DNA of 64,000 nt, taken from an uncultured Eubacteriales bacterium (lineage in GTDB: Bacteria; Bacillota; Clostridia; Oscillospirales; Acutalibacteraceae). The DNA is taken from the NCBI GenBank assembly GCA_934457415.1, contig CAKSHM010000002.1, forward strand, positions 198,647 through 262,646, in the 5' to 3' direction. Every line of letters begins with the position of its first letter. Position 1 is the stretch's first letter. Both the position numbers and the translations under genes were made by a program. The notes beneath the pieces were generated by a model that did not search any database, had not been told where the DNA came from, and was given only the letters and a program-made list of their open reading frames with translations. Below are positions 58,365-64,000 of the stretch, piece by piece.

Positions 58365-60052
58365 TGGCTTTTAAAAGGATTAACTCTGTATTCTTCAAAA
58401 AAAGGAAGCTTCTTATTCGGCTTTCCTTTTTTCTTTTATCGGTATTTGTATTTTTGATTTTATATATAGCGAATTACGGTTATCTTCGCAATGAAATGCG
58501 TGTTACAGAGAATTATCAGGCGGAACAGGTCAGGGTGAAATTTGAATATTATTTTAAGAACATCACCTCAGCGGCGAATTATAATTCAAATAATATCCTG
58601 CTTCCTGTCGGAGATGTAAAACCGGAGGATGTAAACGGAATTCAGAAGCTTATCAATTCGGTAAAGATTATATACGGCGGGGTTGAGTCTGTAAGTCTTT
58701 CAAACGGCTATAACACTTTCGGTGACTCATCGCTTTCAAATGAAATAAATCGGCCGAGCATAGGAAAATATAATTCCTGCGATTTTTATATCAATTCCGA
58801 TGAAAACTGGTCAAGAAAGCTCTTTATAAGATGCAGCGGCTCGCTCAATGATACTGTAATAAGAATAAACCTCCTTGAATGTTTAAGGGAAATGTACCCT
58901 AACGACGCATCGTTTAATAAGGATGTAATGCTCATAACAAATGACGGAACCGTTCTTGCGTTTTCGGACAGGTCCTGCATAGGAAAAAATCTTAACGGAC
59001 TGATTAGTGAAAACTGGCAAAACAGCTATAAGGATTTTATAACCTCAAAGCTTAAAGATACCGGCTTTTATATTACAGCGAAAGAATTATCGCAAACAGG
59101 ACTTTCAGTAGTATTTCTTTCTCCTAAAACCGCATATATGTCGCTTATAACAAGTCAGGCAATAAAAGCTGTTATTTACTGTATGATTTTAATATCCGCA
59201 TTCGGAGTTTTGTTTTCAGTCGTTATGCACCGAGTAAACGAGCAGATGAAAATTTTATCTCAGAAAATTGAGGAGACTAATATTGTGAAGCGCTCTGATT
59301 TTTCGAGCGATGTTGAATTTCTGGAGCACGGTCTGATAGGTTTTTCCGAAAAGCTTTCGGGACTTCAGGCGGAACTCGGCGCAAAGGTTGAAAATCTTCG
59401 CAAGGCTCAGATAACGGCGCTGCAGCTTCAGATAAATCCGCACTTTTTATTCAATACAATTGACTCGATAAATTGGAAGGCAGGGGAAATTCTCGGTGTA
59501 AACAACGATATAAGTAAAAGTCTTATAAATCTTTCGAATATATTTTCTTACAGTATGGATATCAATATCATTTCAGTGCCGCTGAGGGATGAAATAGATA
59601 TAACCGAAAAGTATCTTGAACTTATAAACGTACGTTGCTGCGCTGAAATAAATGTTTTTTGGGATATAGACCCTGAGCTTAAAGACGCGTTTGTTCCGCG
59701 GCTTTCCCTCCAGCCGCTTATAGAAAACGCCGTAACCCACGGATTTTTACAGAATATAGATGAAAATTCACTGATAAAAATATCCGCAAAGCGAAAAGAT
59801 AAGGATATGCTTCTTTCGGTCGAGGATAACGGTTTCGGGATAGATAAGGAGCATCTTGCAGAATTAAACAGTTCTATTAAAGCCGTATCCGAAACATCGT
59901 CAAAACATATAGGTCTTAGAAATATCAACAGCAGACTTCGTTTGCTTTACGGCGATAAATACGGCTTAAAGCTCTGTTCCGGACAAAACGGCGGAACATT
60001 ATGCGAAATGATTATGCCTGTAATTAAAAAACAAAAAAAGGAGTATAGCTGA
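58364..60052 (+). CDS. YesM-type sensor histidine kinase
   Basis: The 562-aa protein has an N-terminal TM helix (about 15-35), an extracellular sensing region (about 36-270), a second TM helix (about 270-295), then a HisKA-7TM-type (His_kinase) domain. The phosphoacceptor is in QINPHFLFNTIDSINW, and an HATPase domain follows with the N-box (PLIENAVTHGFLQ), DNGFGI and GIGLRN-type glycine loop HIGLRNINSRL. It signals to the 57057 regulator in response to sugars or cell-surface state. Confidence 0.93.
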   Translation: MAFKRINSVFFKKRKLLIRLSFFLLSVFVFLILYIANYGYLRNEMRVTENYQAEQVRVKFEYYFKNITSAANYNSNNILLPVGDVKPEDVNGIQKLINSVKIIYGGVESVSLSNGYNTFGDSSLSNEINRPSIGKYNSCDFYINSDENWSRKLFIRCSGSLNDTVIRINLLECLREMYPNDASFNKDVMLITNDGTVLAFSDRSCIGKNLNGLISENWQNSYKDFITSKLKDTGFYITAKELSQTGLSVVFLSPKTAYMSLITSQAIKAVIYCMILISAFGVLFSVVMHRVNEQMKILSQKIEETNIVKRSDFSSDVEFLEHGLIGFSEKLSGLQAELGAKVENLRKAQITALQLQINPHFLFNTIDSINWKAGEILGVNNDISKSLINLSNIFSYSMDINIISVPLRDEIDITEKYLELINVRCCAEINVFWDIDPELKDAFVPRLSLQPLIENAVTHGFLQNIDENSLIKISAKRKDKDMLLSVEDNGFGIDKEHLAELNSSIKAVSETSSKHIGLRNINSRLRLLYGDKYGLKLCSGQNGGTLCEMIMPVIKKQKKEYS

Positions 60053-60183
60053 GAGGTTTAAACCGGATAAAAGCGTAATAAAACTATATCCGTCAAATGT
60101 AATAAGAGATGACTGCCGTCTTAAAGTTATATCATGGATTGCAAAAACCAGCCGAGATATTTTTTTATCACGAAATTATCATA

Positions 60184-61197
60184 CTATATTACGCCTGATT
60201 CGGTAATCAGAAGCTTTTTACTATCAAAGTCAATTTTCATTTTGGCACCGTAAGGAAAAATACAAATCGGTGAGGTATGGCCAAAGTTTATATTTGCAAT
60301 TATAGCCAAATCTGCCAGCCCGTATTTATCATTAACAATTTCCAAAACAGCTTTTTTATGCTTTTCAAAAGATTTATAACCGCATAATTTACCAATCAAT
60401 AATCCTTTAATTCTTTGTAAAGCACCTATTTCACCAAGCCAATTTAAAAAATTTGTTAAATGCCTCGGAGTGAAAAAATCAGCGGTATCTTCAATAAATA
60501 ATATTTTGTCAAAAAAACACTCTGCGTTTATTCCGGGGAAATCTTTGATTCCTGTATGACCGCCGAATAATTCCCCTTCAATCTTTCCTTTTCCCTGAAC
60601 GAAAATATATCCGGTTTCTTTGCGGTATTGTTTTGCAAAATTTTTATCAAAATAATTATTATTGTCGCAACTGTAAGTTTTTGCAGGAGGGATTTCTCCG
60701 ATTGCTTTGTTTTCAAAAAGCACCTTATGAAACCAAAATTTACTATATTGGTGAAAATCAGGAGTTTCTGCAATTATCGGTAACAGATTAGGCCCATAAA
60801 ATGTGGATAAACCTGCTTTATAACAGTAAAGATGATAATTCATAACATCGGAGTAACCTATGAATATTTTGGGATTCATACATATTGTTTCTGAGTTTAA
60901 AAACGGAATTACTTTTAAACTGTCATTTCCGCCGATGTTTGCAATAATCGCCTTAACACTATCATTTTCAAACGCCCATAAAATATCTTCAGCTCGCGCT
61001 TTTGGATTATTTCTGAGATATTCCTCGCCTTTCATCGAATTAGGCGCCGCAACAACTTTAAGTCCTGTTTCTTCAAGTCGTTTTTTACCGATATTATATT
61101 TCCATACAGCTTCTGCTGCTCCGGCGATACCCCAGCAGGGACTTATCGTTGCAATAGTATCTCCCTCATTTAGTTTTTTCGGTTTCTTTAATCTCAT
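60184..61197 (-). CDS. S66 family serine peptidase (MccF/LD-carboxypeptidase-like)
   Basis: The 337-aa protein shows the S66 order: GDTIATISPCWGIAG, ANIGGNDSLK, FIGYSDVMNY with the nucleophile Ser in GYSD, KILFIEDTADFFTPRHLTNF and INFGHTSPICIFPYGAKMKI (His and Glu region). The family removes amino acids from murein tetrapeptides (LdcA) or cleaves microcin C (MccF). The missing signal peptide fits both. It is a monocistronic gene. The C-terminal pattern favours the MccF side, but I cannot decide. Confidence 0.85.
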   Translation of the reverse strand: MRLKKPKKLNEGDTIATISPCWGIAGAAEAVWKYNIGKKRLEETGLKVVAAPNSMKGEEYLRNNPKARAEDILWAFENDSVKAIIANIGGNDSLKVIPFLNSETICMNPKIFIGYSDVMNYHLYCYKAGLSTFYGPNLLPIIAETPDFHQYSKFWFHKVLFENKAIGEIPPAKTYSCDNNNYFDKNFAKQYRKETGYIFVQGKGKIEGELFGGHTGIKDFPGINAECFFDKILFIEDTADFFTPRHLTNFLNWLGEIGALQRIKGLLIGKLCGYKSFEKHKKAVLEIVNDKYGLADLAIIANINFGHTSPICIFPYGAKMKIDFDSKKLLITESGVI

Positions 61198-61310
61198 ATT
61201 TAAGCAACCGCCTTTTAATTAAATAATTAGTTTCGGAAAGCTTGAATTCAGTATGTTCTTAGCTTGTTAATCAGTATATCATATACTTTGCCGGAATTCA
61301 ATTTTTAAAC

Positions 61311-61424
61311 TGTTATGCCGACACAAGAGAAGAATGCGAAGAAAAGCTTGCGGAGATGATTAAACAAAAGAATGCGGAAATCGCCGCTGAGAAAGAACGG
61401 CTTAAAGCTGGACAGACGGCATAA
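61311..61424 (+). pseudogene. Integrase fragment (recombinase-like tail)
   Basis: The frame reads CYADTREECEEKLAEMIKQK then NAEIAAEKERLKAGQTA and a TAA. This is the GKTREECEEKLAALIAEMK-type sequence from integrases of clostridial conjugative elements. No start, RBS or further domain exists upstream. It is a broken remnant adjoining the tRNA-Pro fragment. Confidence 0.6.
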
Positions 61425-61436
61425 GGTGGATACAAC

Positions 61437-61462
61437 ACCGCCACGGAGAAATCCGTGGCGGT
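61437..61462 (+). terminator. Hairpin after the integrase remnant
   Basis: A perfect 11-bp stem (ACCGCCACGGA with TCCGTGGCGGT) with a GAAA loop, without a clear T-tract. It could be the old integrase terminator or a mobile-element hairpin. Confidence 0.5.
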
Positions 61463-61520
61463 TGCTCATTTGGCTTTCAAATTTTGCGCCGCTGTAAACA
61501 AAGAAAAAAGAATTTTGCAG

Positions 61521-61560
61521 GCCACATTTGATAATGTGGCCGTAAAAATGCGATTTTTTC
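61521..61560 (+). terminator. Hairpin, possible terminator
   Basis: GGCCACATT pairs with AATGTGGCC (61521-61529 with 61534-61542), followed by GTAAAAATGCGATTTTTT. Confidence 0.5.
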
Positions 61561-61639
61561 AAAAGTGGCGGCGAAACGCCTAAATAAGCATAAAAAACGA
61601 CCGAAAGCGGAGAATAAAATCTGCTTTCGGCCAAAATTT

Positions 61640-61684
61640 TGGTCGGGGTGACAGGGCTCGAACCTGCGACATCCAGTTCCCAAA
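61640..61684 (-). other. tRNA-Pro (UGG) 3' fragment: att scar of an integrated element
   Basis: On the minus strand this reads TTTGGGA (anticodon loop, anticodon TGG), ACTGG, ATGTC, GCAGGTTCGAGCCCTGT (T-arm), CACCCCG, then ACCA. This is the 3' part of a tRNA-Pro. The 5' half is absent upstream, so it is not a working tRNA. Such fragments are left where tyrosine-recombinase elements integrate into tRNA genes. Confidence 0.85.
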
Positions 61685-62015
61685 CGGACCTATGAAGGCA
61701 ATTTCCGCTAAAAATAGCTTTTTCCGCCCCTTTCCGCTCGGAAAACCGCGCTCTTCAGCACTCTTATCCCCACTGTTTCCGAGTGCTCCGAAACGGTAGG
61801 TGGTCTGTTATGTGGTCAGCAGGATTTTTTTGCAGAATAATACACACTACACGCCTCTCGTTATCACGTGAGAGGCGATCGCTTTTTATACGGTTATTAT
61901 AACTCTGAACAGCAGCCTGTTTAAGTTAATTTTGTGCAGACTATTAGCTGCCGGTTGCGCAGCAACCAAATATGGTGTATTATATTATCAATGAAACCGT
62001 TTTGGAGGGAAGTTT
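61685..62015. other. Gap after the att scar
   Basis: About 330 bases without a supported gene. It contains two short GC-containing segments with AAACGGTAGGTGGTCTGTTATGTGG-like repeats (interrupted) and a TATTATATTATC A/T region before the DUF4238 gene, probably its promoter. No clear structure was seen. Confidence 0.4.
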
Positions 62016-63194
62016 ATGCCAAACGGCAGTTTTTCCAGTCATTATGTTCCGCGGTTGGTTTTGCGGAAGTTCAGTAATAGGCTTTGTACCTACAACATAA
62101 AAACCGGCGAGCTGCGCGAGAATATTGCCCCCGAGCATGCCTTTGCGCAAAACGCTCTTTATGACCTCAACACTGAAAGAGCACTGAATACAAAAGTCGA
62201 ATCTCAATTCGGCAACCTGCTTGCCAATATACTGCTAAAAGCCGACCATACGGTTTCTCTGAACCGTATACAGCTATTACAGGTCAAAAAATTTCTGCTT
62301 GTTTCAGAATTGCGGACTATGCAAAATGGAGAATGGCTGCAAAAGGAACGGCAAATGAAGAATTCTTTTGCTCCCGACTTTAAAGAACGCCGTATCGAAG
62401 GCGAAACGCCGTATGAATATTGGATGCGGACTGTTAATACTGTTTTGGATTCCGACGGTACACCTGCATCTATTCTGCAAAATTCCAATAAAACCTATCC
62501 GGCATACCGTTGGGCAAGCATTGTTAACAGCGGATATATTGCCTTCTGGGATGCGCCGGAAAGCGGGGATGAATTTGTCATTACCGATATCGGTATGACA
62601 TCGGAAAACGAAAAAGACTGGGACGGCATCACAAGACATAATGATAAAAAGCTCTCGTGGCTGACAGACATATTAAACCGCACGACAAACGATGAAGAAA
62701 AAGATGTAATTGCAAGTTTAATAAAGTCGCTCATACATTTCAGTGAAAACTTCATGATGTTTCCGATTTCGGCTAAGAGAATGATCGTGCTCATCAATCC
62801 GTTCTATAAATTCAGATATGCAGGAATGAAATCTGGGTTGTCGTGTGTGCCTTTGACGGAGCTGACGGTGATCCCCAACGAAAGTCTTTTTGAGCCAAAC
62901 CACAATTATTATGAGGCAACGAAAGGTGAACAAAACAGCGGCGTTTATTCGGAAAACGATCAATACATTTATGATATAAAGAAACTAACTTCCGATGAAA
63001 TACAGTATTGTAATGCGCTTTTTATGGACAGGATCAACGAATATCTGGGCTTTTCCTCACTCGACAGTGCATTCGGCAGTATAATCAAGTATAAACTGAT
63101 TAACGATCCGCCGTATACGCCGCGAGTAGATTATACACCACTTTACAGAATTATCGAAAAGCGATATTCCTGCAAATTGATTTTTCCCTATTGA
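62016..63194 (+). CDS. DUF4238-domain protein
   Basis: The 392-aa protein starts MPNGSFSSHYVPRLVLRKFS and has the long charged body of DUF4238 proteins, whose function is unproven; they recur in accessory and defence islands. TTTGGAGGG precedes the ATG. It stands at the start of the right-hand island just inside the tRNA-Pro scar. Confidence 0.78.
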   Translation: MPNGSFSSHYVPRLVLRKFSNRLCTYNIKTGELRENIAPEHAFAQNALYDLNTERALNTKVESQFGNLLANILLKADHTVSLNRIQLLQVKKFLLVSELRTMQNGEWLQKERQMKNSFAPDFKERRIEGETPYEYWMRTVNTVLDSDGTPASILQNSNKTYPAYRWASIVNSGYIAFWDAPESGDEFVITDIGMTSENEKDWDGITRHNDKKLSWLTDILNRTTNDEEKDVIASLIKSLIHFSENFMMFPISAKRMIVLINPFYKFRYAGMKSGLSCVPLTELTVIPNESLFEPNHNYYEATKGEQNSGVYSENDQYIYDIKKLTSDEIQYCNALFMDRINEYLGFSSLDSAFGSIIKYKLINDPPYTPRVDYTPLYRIIEKRYSCKLIFPY

Positions 63195-63281
63195 TTTTTT
63201 CAGGAAATAGGCTATACTGATATTACATATTTAAAAAACCTTCGGAGCACTGCGTTGTCTATGCAAAGGAGGTTTGCGAAT

Positions 63282-63476
63282 ATGAGTAATCGAAAAATCG
63301 ATTATGAGATGGCAGACTATTTTCGGAGCATAGTGGACAAATCGGGCCTTTCGCAGGAAGATTGGGCGACGCGTTTAGGTGTTACGCCCCGCTCGGTCGC
63401 CTATTATTGCTCCGGCCAAAGAACGCCGTCGGCCAAAAGACTTTTGCTGTTTCAAAAAATTGTCGAGAGTCTTTGA
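63282..63476 (+). CDS. Small HTH protein (phage-repressor-like), 64 aa
   Basis: Starts at ATG 63282 (AAAGGAGG upstream; an in-frame earlier start lacks spacing). SGLSQEDWATRLGVTPRSVA then YYCSGQRTPS is an XRE-type helix-turn-helix. The protein has no extra domain. It likely controls the neighbouring mobile genes. Confidence 0.78.
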   Translation: MSNRKIDYEMADYFRSIVDKSGLSQEDWATRLGVTPRSVAYYCSGQRTPSAKRLLLFQKIVESL

Positions 63477-63527
63477 AAAAAACAGCGTCCCTACGGGTGA
63501 ACAGGCCCACAGGGATGCTGTTTTTTT
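63477..63527 (+). terminator. Terminator after the HTH gene
   Basis: AACAGCGTCCCT (63481-63492) pairs with AGGGATGCTGTT (63511-63522) with a T-run following. Confidence 0.85.
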
Positions 63528-63601
63528 GAACCGACGGTTCATAGTGCGTTCCTCTTTTATGTGCGATAATGTGTATATCACTTATAAAGGAGGACATCAA
63601 A

Positions 63602-63912
63602 ATGTCAAAGTAAAAACGGTCAAAGTATGGAACAAGGTTTTCGGGAACCGTGAAACCGTTTTCGACTATGCCGGTCGCGAAATGCGGAAGTCCGCCTGTG
63701 GAGATCCGCACAGCGCCTATCATCCGACACTTGACCACATCCGTCCGCTGTCGCTCGGCGGCAGTGATGTTGCAGGAAATATCGTCATTTGCCATCGTGA
63801 TACCAACGCAGAAAAAGCGGATAAATTCCCGCATTGGAAAACAAACAGCCGGCTGTTTCGCGCAGATCGCATAAAGGGCACACGTACGGATTACGAGATC
63901 ATCAAGCTGTAA
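63602..63912 (+). CDS. HNH endonuclease-like protein, likely with a frameshifted start
   Basis: The body TVKVWNKVFGNRETVFDYAG and LDHIRPLSLGGSDVAGNIVI then CHRDTNAEKADKFPHWKTN fits a phage/island HNH endonuclease family. The proper ATG at 63602 (AAAGGAGG upstream) gives MSK then a stop; one added base would yield MSKRKTVKVWN and join the frame. Thus the gene is either broken or starts elsewhere. It is small (about 103 aa), so it binds and nicks or cuts DNA, or may join with a phage packaging module. Confidence 0.72.
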
Positions 63913-63925
63913 AGGGGAGGATTGT

Positions 63926-64000
63926 ATGTCGAAGTATTGTTTCAACTATGATTCCGGCGAATATGAAAATATCGAAAGAGACGGTTTCAGCATCGACCAA
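63926..64000 (+). CDS. Truncated gene at the window end
   Basis: ATG 63926 (GGGGAGG upstream) starts MSKYCFNYDSGEYENIERDG and runs off the window after 25 codons. The family cannot be told. Confidence 0.6.
   Translation, partial: MSKYCFNYDSGEYENIERDGFSIDQ

Noticed and set aside
60053..60183. A short coding remnant (FKPDKSVIKLYPSNV ...) after the sensor kinase
   Set aside because: The frame is open for about 45 codons, but there is no start or RBS and no family match that I trust.
61305..61683. Minus-strand frames across the integrase remnant and tRNA-Pro fragment
   Set aside because: They run through hairpins and a tRNA fragment, with no RBS or family pattern.
61640..61684. A working tRNA-Pro gene
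   Set aside because: The 5' half (acceptor 5' strand, D-arm, half of the anticodon stem) is missing on the minus strand upstream.

Overview
The window looks like a low-GC Firmicutes chromosome, most likely an uncultured gut Clostridia member of the Oscillospiraceae/Ruminococcaceae type. This is inferred from AGGAGG-type ribosome binding sites, TATAAT promoters, YesM/YesN-type regulation, CUT1 sugar ABC transporters, a cohesin/dockerin pair, glycyl-radical enzymes and a flavodiiron protein. No 16S rRNA or other phylogenetic marker is present.

1-5.6 kb is a glycan-use locus: the end of a flavodiiron (FprA-type) gene, an AraC regulator, a GH3 enzyme, a GH29 alpha-L-fucosidase and a DUF3795 protein. 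A tRNA-Trp with its own promoter and terminator follows. Its last 21 bases are repeated 175 bp downstream, which marks a likely insertion point.

6-28 kb is an accessory island. It starts with a decayed IS200/IS605 element, a decayed DIP1984-like gene and a GNAT gene with one nonsense codon. It continues with two paralogous soluble AAA+/HEAGH (FtsH-like) proteins, a Sel1 protein, a BC1881-like protein, an agmatine-deiminase-family protein, a metallophosphoesterase and a uracil-glycosylase-like protein. An RNA-repair cassette (cREC, RtcB, degenerate P-loop protein), a five-gene operon of unknown function, a DUF2779 (Cas4-like plus DnaQ-like) nuclease, a degenerate RecF-like protein and a WYL-domain regulator complete it. 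Eight promoters in this island, including the WYL gene's own, carry a 16-bp inverted-repeat motif related to GTACCG-N4-CGGTGC, always 11-12 nt upstream of a TATAAT-like -10. I propose that this is the regulon of the WYL protein, and it is the most interesting system in the window.

28-37.9 kb is a glycyl-radical-enzyme region: two GREs, one radical-SAM activase, an SDR and two AraC regulators. It is full of deletion scars: an AraC 3' remnant joined to a GH2 gene that lost its start, an internal piece and its acid/base residue, and a beta-lactamase-fold 3' remnant joined to the SDR.

38-60 kb is a polysaccharide-use locus: a GH1 beta-glucosidase, a GLUG-repeat surface protein, two CUT1 permeases and a solute-binding lipoprotein, a membrane-anchored cohesin-like protein, two secreted proteins with concanavalin-like domains, a 49-aa peptide and a Ser-rich lipoprotein. 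An 1800-aa protein with lectin-like domains, a pectate-lyase-type beta-helix and a dockerin follows, then a YesN/YesM two-component pair. Two unrelated proteins end in the same SEWLGPF tail followed by the same 3' DNA.

60-64 kb holds an S66 peptidase (MccF-like), an integrase fragment and a 45-nt 3' fragment of tRNA-Pro (an att scar). Phage- or island-like genes follow (DUF4238, a small HTH protein, an HNH nuclease and a truncated last gene).
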